This document shows positions 1-11,068 of a stretch of DNA of 52,157 bases, piece by piece. How positions within the stretch are numbered: the stretch's first letter is position 1; every line of letters begins with the position of its first letter. The notes below the pieces were generated by a model, which saw only the letters and a list, made by a program, of their open reading frames with translations, was not told where the DNA came from and did no database searches. The stretch is from Scleroderma bovista (lineage: Eukaryota > Basidiomycota > Agaricomycetes > Boletales > Sclerodermataceae): assembly GCA_037178675.1 (NCBI GenBank), contig JAYMGJ010000266.1, positions 1-52,157 of the forward strand, read 5' to 3'. Position numbers and translations under genes: made by a program.

Positions 1-1112
1 TCCAGATCGCCATTCTGCCAGAATTATATTTTGTAGGACGGAGAAGTAAATCCACAAGCCTGAGCAGGTCCAACCTACCGGTGTCCCGATCGTGCACTAG
101 GGCGTATCTTGGTCTCGATCCGCTCCCATGAATGAGTTGGGATGTCAAAAACCCAAAAATCGCGGTAATGATGGAAACTATTCTGGTACAGCGATGAGAA
201 TTCGCCACCTGGTGTTGACAATTCAAAACCAAAACTACATATATGCAAAATCACTTGGCAGCATGTCCAAGTGCCAACATACCAAAGAGGAACAACTTTC
301 CACCTGCAGCAGGGGTGGCGACTACACTGTGAGCAGAACGTGGACCAGGGCAGGTTGGAGATATGAATTTACGCCATTCATTCTTCAGGCACGGAGCGAT
401 ATGAGGCAGGGGTTTGGACGGGCATTAAAGGGGAATACGGAGTTCTGTTTTCGAGCCGTTTTCAATGTCGTTTTGAAAATTCGTTTTGAGAGTTGGTGAA
501 GGCCAAAAACGGCCAAAACCCCAGCTACAGGTGCGGAGAGATACCGCGGAAGCATCGAAAACGAGTTCGAAAACGGAACCCTGTATTTCCCTAATAACTT
601 TCAAAGTAAACGAACCTTGTCAGGAGAGTAACGAAAGACGTCGTTGTAGAAATACTGGACCATAGATGTAAGTAACACGTCGATTTCATTGGCGAGACGG
701 AGGTAAATTTTCCAGAAACACGACGTACCGCTTTTCCATCCTCGCTGAAATACTCACCACCGATGCACCAAAGGTGATTTCCATTCGGGCATGCGGTTAG
801 CGTTGCATTGGCTCGTTTACTTGGGGGACCTTCTACGACTTCCTCTGTCACTGTATGGGCCTCTTCCCACTCGAGCCGCATCTACTGTGAACATGGGCAA
901 TGTTCATTACTATAAGCAGACCGATGAAGGAGTGATCTGGAGAGATGAACCTTTTCGAGAATGCCTTCGAGATCGTCCATGTCGTCATCATCCTGGCCAT
1001 TTTTCGCTGTCTTAGTTACCTTCTTCTTCTCCTTGCGTGCAGTCTTTTGGGCCGCCTTTTCCTTCTTGACTGCTTTCGCCGCTGCTTTCTTGGTCCCAGG
1101 TTTCTTGGCCAT
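1..1112 (-). CDS. Kelch-repeat protein, KLHDC4-like (5' part; 3' end beyond window)
   Basis: Start ATG at 1112-1110. Exons on the minus strand: 951-1112, 729-881, 616-654, 283-382, 79-208 and 1-14, with phases that close. The N-terminus is a Lys/Ala-rich basic stretch (MAKKPGTKKAAAK), then an acidic DDDDMDDLEG patch, as in KLHDC4 proteins. The kelch part carries ANATLTACPNGNHLWCIGG, YFYNDVFRYSPDK, SPTCPGPRSAHSVV and GGEFSSLYQN, which read like the first kelch blades of the fungal family. The product is expected to be a beta-propeller protein; its molecular role is not established. The gene runs off the left edge, so the later blades are not seen. The intron at 383-615 is 233 nt, against 64-74 nt for the others, because it holds a MITE (429-591). 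Divergent from the gene at 1368. Family call strong, function unknown. Confidence 0.88.
429..591. mobile_element. MITE (about 163 bp) in an intron of the kelch gene
   Basis: The two ends form imperfect terminal inverted repeats of about 40 bp (left GGGGAATACGGAG..., right, read in reverse, GGGAAATACAGGG...), followed on both arms by a GTTTTCGA core. A TAA triplet flanks the element on each side (426-428 and 592-594), as expected for the 3-bp target duplications of PIF/Harbinger-type Tourist MITEs. Removing element plus one TAA leaves an intron of 67 nt, the normal size here. It carries no coding capacity. Its ends do not match the Harbinger copy at 5204-8565. Confidence 0.75.
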
Positions 1113-1367
1113 AGTTTGATCAATGATATCACGTGTTGGCTCACTCGAAAGTTGTTTACTGCCATGTCCGATGCAACATCCACCACAGAACGCAGCCGCG
1201 ATGGACCACAACGAGCATACTTGAACTCGCTTGGAATAACCGGACCCGTTCCAAAGTGGCTGCCTATATCCCTCGTACGGAAACTTTGTAACCTCTTCGA
1301 CGGAACGGCCCACTCACCATGATCATAGCTGGCAATATCTTCAGCGGCCCTTGTAGTCCCAATAGTA
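1113..1367. promoter_or_regulatory. Shared divergent promoter region
   Basis: 255 bp separates the start codons of the minus-strand kelch gene (1112) and the plus-strand membrane-protein gene (1368), so regulatory sequence for both genes must lie here or overlap the 5' UTRs. No clear TATA box or named motif was recognised. Confidence 0.4.
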
Positions 1368-2201
1368 ATGTTGCGACGATATAAAACTGGTCTAAAAGCA
1401 GCCCCTACGAGCCGTGACATACACGGGCACGCTGTATCTCCCCCTCCACGGAGAAGATACGGCACTGCCGTTCTCCCTGGGTTACACGTTCTTGGTTCAC
1501 CTACAGCGCCTCCCCCTCGCGTACACCTTCGCGTCTACCCGTCAACGCCTGCGTCCCCGCCATCTTCGCCAAACCGAGGAGCACACCCCTCGATATCCCT
1601 ATCCCGAGAATCTACCGAAGACTCCTTCAACGGACCGCTGTATACCCTCAAGGCACTCGCGATTGCAACAGCGATCGTCACCGCTGGCGCGTCTGCTTCC
1701 GTGTTTGGAATCATGGCGTACATGGGCGTGAACGATGTCAGTTCAGTTTAGTTTAGTTGTTCTTCCCCATACTCACTCTTCACCTCCACCTAGACATCCG
1801 AGTTTGCAACACGAATGCGTCTCTGGGTCATGTCCAATCTCCCCATTCTGTCCGAACGCATATACCGACCACTGGAATCGAAAGATGACGAAGGGGTCTC
1901 TCCACTCTTCCGTTCCAGCAGCGCTTCAGACCCTTCCTATCCAACAACTGAATTACCACCTTCTTTGGTATCTGCGCCGTCGCGCTCTGGTGCGCCCAGC
2001 CCACATTCTACGATCCCGCCATTTGACATGGTTGCAGCACAAGCACGGCTCGCAGCGGCATACGATCGAGGGGGATTTTATGCTTGGGGCGAAGCAGCCC
2101 TTAAGGAACTCGAGGCGGAAGCGGAAGCGGAGCGCGCCAGGAAGGCTGCGAGCGCATGGGAGAGTTTGTCTGGCTCGGGGACGAAGGACAAGACCAAGTA
2201 A
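1368..2201 (+). CDS. Small membrane protein, TMEM242-like, probably mitochondrial
   Basis: Two exons, 1368-1736 and 1794-2201, give 258 aa. The basic start (MLRRYKTGLKAAP) suits a mitochondrial presequence. After a Pro-rich stretch there is one clear hydrophobic segment at about residues 93-118 (ALAIATAIVTAGASASVFGI), followed by AYMGVND and TSEFATRMRLWV. This order, a transmembrane helix, a GV(N/H) turn and then (E/D)F..(R/K)M, resembles the C-terminal half of TMEM242, a mitochondrial inner-membrane factor linked to assembly of the ATP synthase c-ring in animals. The C-terminus is an Ala/Glu-rich helix. The intron begins GTCAGT at 1737. The match is based on the short conserved block only, so the family call is moderate. 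Confidence 0.5.
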
Positions 2202-2320
2202 ATATTGTTTCAGATCGTTGAGGCTGTTCCATTTAATATCAATAGAGTATGTATATAATAGTAGCGCTTATATAGTTGTAGATCTCGGAACACAAAGTTA
2301 TTCCTAACCACTCCGTACTC

Positions 2321-4776
2321 ATGACGAACGACCATCGCGACTCAATAATATCTTCCAAGCGAGGAGCTCGAGATACCGCACTTGCACTTGCACCCGCGTA
2401 CGACTCCCTCGCGCACAGTTCATTCACAACTGCGACAGGTGAGGCCAATTACCCTGAATCCGGGACCCTTTCTCAAGTCAGAACGTACTGTCTTTCTCAG
2501 CAACGGAAATCGTCAGACGCATCGGCGCTGGTGAATGGACAGCGTTGCAAGTCCTCGAAGCCTACATCGCTCGTGCCGCTCATGCACAGTCCACGACAAA
2601 CTGTCTCACAGAGGGTCAGTAGATGACCCATCTCTTCCGTAAAGCCCATACAGATAGTGTTGTTAGTTCTCTTCGAGGATGCTCGGCGTCAAGCAGCCGA
2701 GCTTGACAACGAATTCGCGAAGACTAACAAGCTGCGTGGCGTTCTGCACGGCGTACCCATGAGCTTCAAGGACCAATGTACGCCGTCTTCTCAGCGCTAG
2801 CTCGTCATTGCGAACAACTATACTTATTTCGTCACACGACCATATGCACAGTCGACATTGCAGGATATGATACTACGATTGGGTTCACTACCTGGTCCAA
2901 CCAGCCATCCACCGAGAACGCTACGGTGAGTTTCAGTCTACCACTGCCACAGATGCCTTCTGACGTATCATGATGGAATCATGAATAGCTTGTCAACCAA
3001 TGCTACGCAGCTGGAGCCATCATCATCGCTAAAACCAATGTCCCACAAACAATGCTCGCCTTTGAATGTAGCAACCCCCTGTGGGGTCGCACGTTGAACC
3101 CCTGGAATGGTAAATATACCTGTGGTGGAAGTTCAGGAGGAGGCAAGTTTTGCCGCTTGTTTGAAAGTATGAACGCCTTTTTTTGGCTAATCACAGCACC
3201 TTGATTCTGAAGAGGCGGCTCTGCTGGCTATGGACGGGTCTGCCCTTGGCGTGGGATCTGATATTGGAGGCAGTCTGCGCATTCCAGCTGCCTACTGTGG
3301 TATATACTCGTTCAAACCTTCGGCGGACCGGGTCAGCAGCCACGGCGCAAGAGGTACGGAGAGCTTGGGTTATGGAGATCTTTCTAACGATGTCCAGGTT
3401 GCAGACCAGGGTTTGAGGGGTTCCGCCCCGCTTATGGGCCCATGGCAAGGTAATAGCAGATCGATAGTCGTACTAAACACATTTATAATTTCCTGCTAGG
3501 TCTGTCGAAGATTGCGACTTGCTCTGTCGGGCCATCTTCGGAGAGCTCGACGCATGTCATCGAGTGGTTCCCATTCCCTACCGCCCAGTCGAATTACCGA
3601 CGAAGTTGAAATTTGGTTACTATTCCGCCGGTACTATTAATATCTCGGTTTTGAGTACTTCATCCGTATGACGACCATCTTCACTGCCTTCAGACATACT
3701 TGCGCGGACCTCCCCTGCAAATGTGCGCGCCGTAGAGGAAACTGTTGATGCGCTGAGAAAGGCTGGACACGAGTGTGTTGAGTTTTCTACCACATTGCGT
3801 ACGTTTGTCTTCAGAAACTCATCACGAGAGACTCTGACAAACACTTCGTTTAGCTACTGATGCGATGGAAATATTCGTTGGGCTGGTTACGTCAGATGGA
3901 TACAAGAAAATGTTGTCTTATCTGCAGGGTGACCCTCAGGTACGAGTGGCATTGCCAACGCACAATGGCGATGAGTTTGACACTTCATAGGAGGACAGTT
4001 TGTTTATGACAACCCTAGGGGCAAAGCTGCCTGGTGAGTCTCTCCCACTATTTGCATTCTAACCAATTATCCGAATATTATTACAAGATTTTCTGCGCAA
4101 TTTGATGTGCTGGGGGATAAAGATATTTTACGGGGATAGCCTTTTTGCTCGATTCTTCGACCAATCGCGGACGAAATCCGTAGTTGAATATTGTGAGATA
4201 GTCGATCAGCGAAACAAGGTTGCGGAGGCTTGGTACAAAGAGGTGAAGAGTCTTTTCCCACATCATTCGTCACACTCAAATCTCAAATCCCATAGGTTTG
4301 GGGTGAACACCAATTCGACGGAATTATAGCCCCTGTCCAGGCATTGCCTGTTATACCCCATGGGTGGCGTCTTTCTCAGTTGGTCATTCCCAGTCGAAAC
4401 TGATGGCAGGCATTCCAGTGCATGCACGTATCTGTCAGCATTGGCTTGCGCAACGGCTGTGTTTAACGTCATTGATTCCCCCGTTGCGACCATACCCGTG
4501 ACACGAGTAGATCCATCACTAGACTGCTTACCTACGGACTTCAAACCAGGTGAGGGGGGCGGGTCTGTTTTGTTTGAGAAGTACATGTATCAGAACGGGG
4601 AGAGCACTGCATACAAACCGCAGCAGATGGCGGGTATGCCAGTGGGCGTTCAGCTCGTAGGCAAGAAGTGGGAAGATGAAAAGGTACTTGCCATGATGCG
4701 TGTTGTGGTTGATGCACTGGGGCCTAGAGGATTTGGCCCAGGAAGTTGGGACATGCAGGGCAAGTCCGCCGACTGA
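2321..4776 (+). CDS. Amidase (acetamidase type, amidase-signature family)
   Basis: Fourteen exons: 2321-2438, 2501-2614, 2667-2777, 2852-2925, 2989-3142, 3213-3353, 3398-3449, 3500-3630, 3694-3798, 3854-3939, 3991-4033, 4088-4242, 4296-4363, 4419-4776. They total exactly 570 codons (569 aa), the usual size of fungal acetamidases. The Ser-cisSer-Lys triad of the family is present: K112 in MSFKDQF, S187 in GGSSGGE and S211 in GSDIGGSLRIP. The spacings (75 and 24 residues) equal those of the characterised amidase FAAH. The enzyme should hydrolyse a small amide to acid and ammonia for nitrogen supply, probably in the cytosol; the substrate cannot be told. Intron 5 (3143-3212) begins with GC (GCAAGT) rather than GT. 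The stop of the upstream gene is 119 bp away. No disruption seen. Confidence 0.93.
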
Positions 4777-5200
4777 GCTGTATCTTGCAAGTACGCCATA
4801 TTTGGTCTCTTCTAAACACGTATTTGACGATTCTTCCGTTAGTAAATTGTTTCAGCTTGTATTTATTCTAAATCCTAGACATGTTCGGGCCAATGCGTGT
4901 TATCACCACCAGGACTTTTCTATTTTGGAGCTTAATATCCGGTAAGTTAATAGGACATGGGATGTGTGTATTCCGTGTGGATAGGGAACAACACTTTTGT
5001 TGGTCATTGTCCGAAGGGCTTCCTGAACGTCAGGCAGATAATGCTTGAACGCACTATCAACGTACGGCTTCGCTTGCCCGAATGTCACGAACGCGGTCCA
5101 TACAATTGATCTTTGATGCTTCGGGACCAGAGGTTCCTCTCTACAGGCCAAGACATTCGTGCTATCCCTGAGGAATATTTTTCCCAGGGTAGGCAGTATC
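4777..5200. other. Intergenic stretch left of the Harbinger element
   Basis: About 420 bp between the amidase stop and the transposon target site. An open minus-strand frame (5151-4903) reads through much of it but matches nothing I recognise. No RNA gene or repeat seen. Confidence 0.5.
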
Positions 5201-5203
5201 TAA

Positions 5204-5302
5204 GAGCTAGTTCGGGAGGAAAGTCCCATGATAAATCTAGGTACAAAGACCAACAAAAAATCCACAAGGACTGTTGACATAAGCTGCAACATTCCGGCGG
5301 AG
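5204..5302 (+). repeat. Left terminal inverted repeat of the Harbinger element
   Basis: 99 bp, matching the reverse complement of 8467-8565 at 97 positions. The two differences lie near the inner end (ACATTCCGG against ATATTCCAG). Confidence 0.92.
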
Positions 5303-5551
5303 TAGTAATTACATGCGACTATATAGAACTTGTCGATTGATCGCAACGAATAATTGACATCCACCATGGCCGAGCACCCTTCAGATACTGATGAAGAATT
5401 CGTTGAGTGGGATACAATCGCGGACTGTGGGCAAGATGTTGACGAGGTTGAAGTGATTGACATGGAGATCGAAGAAATCGACGACGGCCATCATATGGCT
5501 CAAATTCGTACTTGATTCAAGCTCCAATTTGAGGCCTTATACGCTGTATCC

Positions 5552-6810
5552 ATGACTATCATCGAGGCAATCGCTCTAGCGACTCAGAGAGCTGAACCCA
5601 TACCATACCATACCTCCATCCTTTCTGGTGAAGGATGGATGCTGGAACTCTTGAATGGTCACCCTGAACGGATCCGCACTGAACTTGGCGTTCATAAGCA
5701 CGTCTTTAAGATGCTAGTGGACGAGCTTCAGTGCCATCAATTCAATCACTCAAAACATGTCACTCTCCAGGAGCAACTGGGTATTTTTCTATATACCACT
5801 GTTACTGGCCTGTTGATCAGGCACGTTGGAGAGCGTTTCCAGCAATCAAATAGTACTATCTCGAAGTAAGTATTGAATTGACATGTCTCTATGTATGACT
5901 GATCACGATTAATAGATACTTCAAGGAGATGCTCATTGCATTCTCTTCGCCCGGAATTTATACGAAATATGTACAACTTCCCCGTACTGACGCTCCAGTC
6001 CACGACTCTATCCTCGACAACCCCAAGTTCCACCCATTCTTTGAAGACACAATCGGTGCAATTGATGGGACGCATATTGTGTGTGCCCCATCTGCGGAGG
6101 AAAGGGATGCGTCGCGAAATCGCAAAGGATTCATGTCACAGAACTGTCTCGTATGTTGTGACTTCGACATGCAATTCACATACATGCTCAGCGGCTGGGA
6201 AGGCTTGATGGCGGATGCGTCGATCTATCACGATGCACGGTTGAGCGACCTAGCTATTCCTGATGGCAAATACTACCTCGGCGACGCAGGGTTTCCCAAT
6301 TGCCGCCAGCTATTGGTTCCCTACCGTGGGCAACGGTATCATTTAGCAGAGTGGTGCCATGGACAGACCCGGTGAGTTTCTTCTAGTCTTCTTTAACTCA
6401 CAATGACTCACTTCACATCAAGGCCCGTAAACGCACAGGAACTGTATAACCTCCGCCATGCACAGCTCCACAATGTCGTCGAGCGTATTATTGGTGTACT
6501 CAAACGCCGCTTCCGAATTCTTATCCTGCCTCCAGAATATGCTATGGACGTTCAAGCTCGCATCCCAGCTGCTTTGGCTTGCATGCACAACATTATCCAT
6601 ACATGGGACCCAGTAGAGCTGGAGGATATTGAGACCGGAGCAGTTCCATCGCCACAGACATCTGGAAACCTGTCCAGCTCAATCGCTGATGGCGTCCCCA
6701 CTAACGCAGATCGTGAGTGGATGTCCACAAAGTGGGACAGGATCGCCCAAGACATGTGGGCCAGCTACGTTGCAGAACGTGCTCGGAGGGGCAATCCAGT
6801 CGCATTTTAA
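5552..6810 (+). CDS. Harbinger transposase (HARBI1-like DDE nuclease)
   Basis: Three exons, 5552-5865, 5916-6371 and 6423-6810 (introns of 50 and 51 nt), give 385 aa. The DDE_Tnp_4-type catalytic residues are visible: D155 in GAIDGTHI, a second Asp in the MADASIYHDARL block (D205 or D211), YYLGDAGFP, and E277 in NVVERIIGVLKRRFRIL. The N-terminal half has the usual fungal helical region (HPERIRTELGVHKHVF). An upstream acidic open frame begins at ATG 5366 (MAEHPSDTDEEFVEWD) and is in the same frame, but ends at TGA 5513-5515. The full protein may therefore be cut by a nonsense codon, or translation may start at 5552. The enzyme would cut and join the element at TWA sites together with the Myb-like partner. 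Confidence 0.9.
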
Positions 6811-6970
6811 CTATTCAATACATACTTGTGCATACCAGTAGCAGACTGAGCAAAATTCGATACATACTAGTCATGCATACCAGAATTCACACATCACTCG
6901 AATAAGCAGACATGATTACTGATGCAAGGACAATACAATGGCATGAAAGTGCTACAAGTGTGACACGTAA

Positions 6971-8372
6971 CTAAATTTCCCGTATTTCTTTGAGCCGCAA
7001 CTCAATCCATGCCTTGCGACCAGCAGCAAAGCGGATGGGATCCTTCGTGAGCGAAAGGTACGTATCAGCAAAAATGACATTGTTGGTGAGAAGATCCAAG
7101 AAACGAGCCAACTCATCAGGTGAGACAAGGGCCATATCAAGCTCGAGGAACTGCTCCCTTGCCTTCCGGGATAGCGGATGGGTTGGAATGCGTGCCATGG
7201 ACGAGGGGCCACCAACTGCAGATCCCTCCGAGATGGTGCTCTTTTCACTCTTCAAGGACTCCATAAACTCGGCTTGGATACCTTCCAACTGGTGCCCCAG
7301 ACGCTCTATCACCTCATTATTCCCAGCACGCCGCTTTCGAGCTGATGATGAATTGGAAACCCTAGATCCGGCCAAGGAACTTGATATAATTGAAGAGCTG
7401 TCGCCGTCTGCCTTCCGCTTTTGAGAGCGCTCGATACGAGCTGAGACGCTAGATGACAGTTTGATCGAGCTAATATTTGAACCGTTAAATGAAGAAGGCG
7501 CTGTGGGAGGTGTGAAGCTGGATGGTGTGGCAGGAACACCAGCAGATTGGTCGGAATGTAAATTGAAGGCAGCCTGGGTGTTGGTTGAAATGGCGCATGG
7601 TGTGGAAGGTGTGATAGGGGGAGATAAATCCGCTGGTACATGCTGAGGGGTAGACATCTCCACGTCGTTAGAAGTGCATGGAGTGACAGAATGTCCCCCC
7701 ACAGTGCTATTACTTCCCTCATCATGCGAACTACTACCGGTGGAAATGCCATCAGTAGCAGAGCGCGGAGCACTGAGGCTTAATGCAGAGAAGCGATTTA
7801 AGCCCTTGCCCTTAGAGGGCATGAGCAGCTTCATTTTATCGTAGTGTAGCCAGCCTTTTGTTTTGAAAGTAGTCGCATCTTTGTGTATCTGTCAACATTA
7901 CTACCGTTAGCCTAGATCAGTGTCCTTCTTATGGCGACGCACCTTGACATATGCATCCCACACAGCCTTGTTCTCCAGACCGACATTGGCCCCTAACTCA
8001 AGTGAATATGCGAACCCGGACATGTTCGCAATGTGATCAACAACTTCATATGTCTTTCTCAGCTGTAGGCAATATCAGTTGATTATTCCATTATTTAGGC
8101 TGAAAATTACTCACCCTTTTGTACTTGTCCTTACATCCTTTGGGAGTCTTGGGTCCTCCTTTGCTGGGGTTGGCAAGAGCAGCAGCAACCCCATTCCAAA
8201 AAGTTGCCCGGAAATTCGTGCCCTGGCCAGCCGATGCCTTGTGAGAAATAGCTAGATCGAGGAGAGTGTTAATATCCGCATCCGGCCATGATGCTGATCC
8301 CGATGATGTGGCCGCTTGGTGAGAAGTAGATGTACCCTTGGTGGGTGAGCATGATGACTTCTTGGAGGTCAT
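6971..8372 (-). CDS. Harbinger accessory protein with Myb/SANT-like DNA-binding domain
   Basis: Exons 8115-8372, 7943-8062 and 6971-7888, all phase 0, give 431 aa. Residues about 25-130 form a Myb/SANT-like domain of the type common in Agaricomycetes: a W-x-D start (SWPDADINTLLDLAISHK), GTNFRATFWNGVAAAL, GGPKTPKGCKDKYKRLRKTY, then WDAYVK and a C-terminal FKTKGW. The rest is Ser/Thr/Pro-rich with a basic run (RKRRAGNN) and an acidic C-terminal helical part. In PIF/Harbinger elements this partner binds sub-terminal DNA and helps the transposase enter the nucleus. An in-frame ATG further upstream (8444) lies across a short GA repeat, so 8372 is preferred. Confidence 0.88.
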
Positions 8373-8466
8373 CACAGAAAGAGAGAGAGAGAGAGCGACG
8401 TGTGAGCCACACTGCGGTGTTGATACTAACCCCGCCTCCAACACGGCATCTCGGCCAGAGCCTGAA

Positions 8467-8565
8467 CTCCGCTGGAATATTGCAGCTTATGTCAACAGTC
8501 CTTGTGGATTTTTTGTTGGTCTTTGTACCTAGATTTATCATGGGACTTTCCTCCCGAACTAGCTC
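8467..8565 (-). repeat. Right terminal inverted repeat of the Harbinger element
   Basis: 99 bp, reverse complement of 5204-5302 with two mismatches. It is followed directly by the second TAA copy (8566-8568). Confidence 0.92.
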
Positions 8566-9308
8566 TAAGATACCCTCTGATGACGGGGAAGTCCAGGAAG
8601 TACTAGTATATATTCCCATTTCTCCGAATGGCGGGTCTTACCTGGACGTGCGACTCTGGAAATGGGATGAATCAAGCCACACCCAACCATGAACTTGGAC
8701 ACACTTGCTAGGTTGTCATACTCATCCTTTTCAACCTTTCTCATCGAGGTGGGAGAGGGTGCTGGTGTACTCATCGGGTATGCAAAATTTGAGCACTCTA
8801 CAGTTGAGGACAACCAAACACATCCAAAATCTTGATTGATTTTGCTGACTCACAAACTTGATAGATATGTTTCTAAATCACATAAATAGATTATTTAGGC
8901 TTAGGATGTCAGGTTTGCATGAGCCAATTCCCCCAAAAATGTATATATGATACCAGGTCATGTCCAAAAATTGGCCAACCCATAAAAAAATAGTTAAAAA
9001 TATATAAAATGTGCATTCAACTCCTTTCACTGAGGCAAGTGTGTTCCTAGGACGGAGAGTGGACAGGGCCAGTCATTGAGCTGTAAAAAATATGGGATTT
9101 CAGAGGTTTGAACTCACACTCTACTATCCATTATGCTTTGTGGATCCCCTTTGAAAGAAACAACCAAAGACATATAGTGATGTGATTGAGTGTGAGAAAT
9201 GTGTCCATGGGAGTGGGCAGAAGCTTATCTAGGCTCAGATCAGATGGAAGCAGGTGCGAGTGGGAAGACTGTGTTCCTGAACACTTTATTTGAGCTAGAA
9301 TATACTGT

Positions 9309-9310
<2 letters not shown>

Positions 9311-9360
<50 letters not shown>
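9311..9360. repeat. (AG)25 microsatellite
   Basis: Fifty bases of uninterrupted AG dinucleotide on the plus strand. A shorter GA run lies at about 8380-8396 inside the Harbinger element. Confidence 0.97.
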
Positions 9361-9365
<5 letters not shown>

Positions 9366-9449
9366 CAAATTTATATCCCGCTGCAAGCAAACAAAAAGTG
9401 CTAAGACACAGTGCCACAGGGCCATAGGAGAGTAACATATTTAGAGAGA

Positions 9450-9576
9450 ATATACTATGGGTTACTGCAATTATTGATATGATCAGTGGCTTGCACCAGC
9501 TTGTGGCTGTGTCAACCTCAAAACTATCAACAAGCAACAAAATGGCAATTGAAGCCACACTCAACCCATAGTATAT
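9450..9576. repeat. Small inverted repeat, possible MITE relic
   Basis: ATATACTATGGGTT at 9450-9463 is repeated as an exact reverse complement at 9563-9576, with about 100 bp between. No clear target duplication was seen, so its nature is open. Confidence 0.35.
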
Positions 9577-11068
9577 ACTAAATCTGACAACCTACCCCCC
9601 CTTAGGGGGTACAAAGTTACTTCAACACCCAAAAAAATTTGGCCACCCGAAAAACACCGTGGGAACATTTTGGGAAGGTGTATTCTGTATTCCGACGTAT
9701 TTTGACTCGCTGGTTCCAAATCCAACCTTGGTTTAGCTCAAAACTTACTCGTCTCGCCAATATCAAATTTGATGTGTTTGGTCCTCAACTGTACCATCTC
9801 GGCGAAACCCAGGGAGATGTCTTTTTATTTCCCAGGTGATTGTCACACACAGCGGCCAAGTTGTTCTTTCAAAAAGAAAGAAAAAAACAGCGCGACCCGG
9901 TTCTCGGGTTTCGATGGTTTTTGAATACACCCTTGCAATCTTCTCAGACCCTATTAGAATATCCGCATTGCTATGACACAGCACATGGCCGGGAGCCGCA
10001 CGGTATGTATTGTGTTCCATGATGCGGGATTGCGGACCCGTCTCTTTTCTGCTCTGCTGTGCAAGTTCGCGACATACGCGGTCAATGGGTTTATCCGGCT
10101 GCGGCGCAGTACTAGTAGCTTCGTGGCCATTTGTCGGGGTCACTATGCACGTGGCGAGGTGCTGCTCCGTCATCCTCTGCGCGGCGAAGAGCTGCGAATG
10201 AACCAATCTTATTAGGGCCGACGACGCTATGACAAAGCTCAGGTCTCGGTGGCAACAAACACAGATGAGTTAGACAAGGGAAATCGGTGAGCTATTACTA
10301 TCCTCAATCACCGCCTGCTAAATCAGGGAACGTCTATGTTGCGGTTATTCCAAGCCTATAGAAGATCCTGCTGCGGAGGGTTTTTACGATATAGACAATA
10401 GCGCCCAGATCCGTCGTCTCACCGATAGGAAGCACGTTTAGGATAATGCAAAGTAACCGACTTACCATTACTACTACATACGTGCTCGTCGGTGGGCGGA
10501 TATTATGACATGCGCAGTTCAAGTTCGACTTCCACCCTGGAACGTTCTAATCGCAACCCTTGAAGCTGGAGGGGCTGGCTGCTGCGGAGTGGGGCCCTCA
10601 ACGACAACCTACCTCACTGCATCACGTTACTAAAATGTTCTTCGAGCCTTCTACAAGAACATTCCCATCGTACAACTGCGGCCAAGGGTTCCGAAGAAGC
10701 TTCAACATAAGAAAACTAGTCAAGTTTGGGTATAAGCACACCAATCAAGTTCGACACTACTAATCAAGGTGTGATAAATGTCCGTTCCCCCGCACAGTCG
10801 TCCGAGTAAAAAGTTTTTGCCAGCCTATCACGAGCTTGGGTATTTTCAAAGTCACCACACCTCTGGAGGCCGATGTTTATCTCCATTCTATTCGAAGCCG
10901 CAGCAAAGAAGTAGTGCTAAATAAAAACACGATGTGCTATATATAGCGCACAGAGAGATGATCCTCGGACCTCACACCAAGTAAAGGAGATGCGTACTGT
11001 GGGTATTGGAAACTAAAATACATTGAATTGATACAGATCGTATACACCCGAAAAAAAAAAATCCCCGA

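Larger units (their letters stand above)
5204..8565. mobile_element. Complete PIF/Harbinger DNA transposon (3362 bp)
   Basis: The ends are inverted repeats of 99 bp (5204-5302 and 8467-8565) that differ at only 2 positions by my alignment. They start GAGCTAGTTCGGGAGGAAAG, and the element is flanked by a 3-bp target duplication TAA (5201-5203, 8566-8568), the TWA type expected for this superfamily. Inside are the two genes that define PIF/Harbinger elements: a DDE transposase on the plus strand (5552-6810) and a Myb/SANT-like protein on the minus strand (6971-8372), arranged tail to tail. The near-identical ends point to a recent insertion. Confidence 0.93.
8569..11068. other. Gene-poor intergenic region (2.5 kb)
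   Basis: AT-rich, short scattered open frames without recognisable protein similarity. Contains a perfect AG microsatellite (9311-9360) and a small inverted repeat (9450-9463 with 9563-9576). No convincing gene, tRNA or long repeat was found. Confidence 0.5.

Noticed and set aside
4903..8813. Minus-strand open frames on both sides of the Harbinger element (5151-4903 and 8813-8566) as one gene split by the insertion
   Set aside because: Rejoining the flanks leaves a TAG in the frame unless a 41-nt intron is assumed, and neither half matches a family I recognise. Kept only as a possibility.
9080..9120. A GGTTTGAACTC stretch resembling a tRNA or SINE B box
   Set aside because: No matching A box, acceptor stem or cloverleaf can be formed around it.
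9763..10206. 147-aa minus-strand open frame
   Set aside because: Composition and lack of motifs suggest chance; it lies in a gene-poor region without splice-compatible neighbours.
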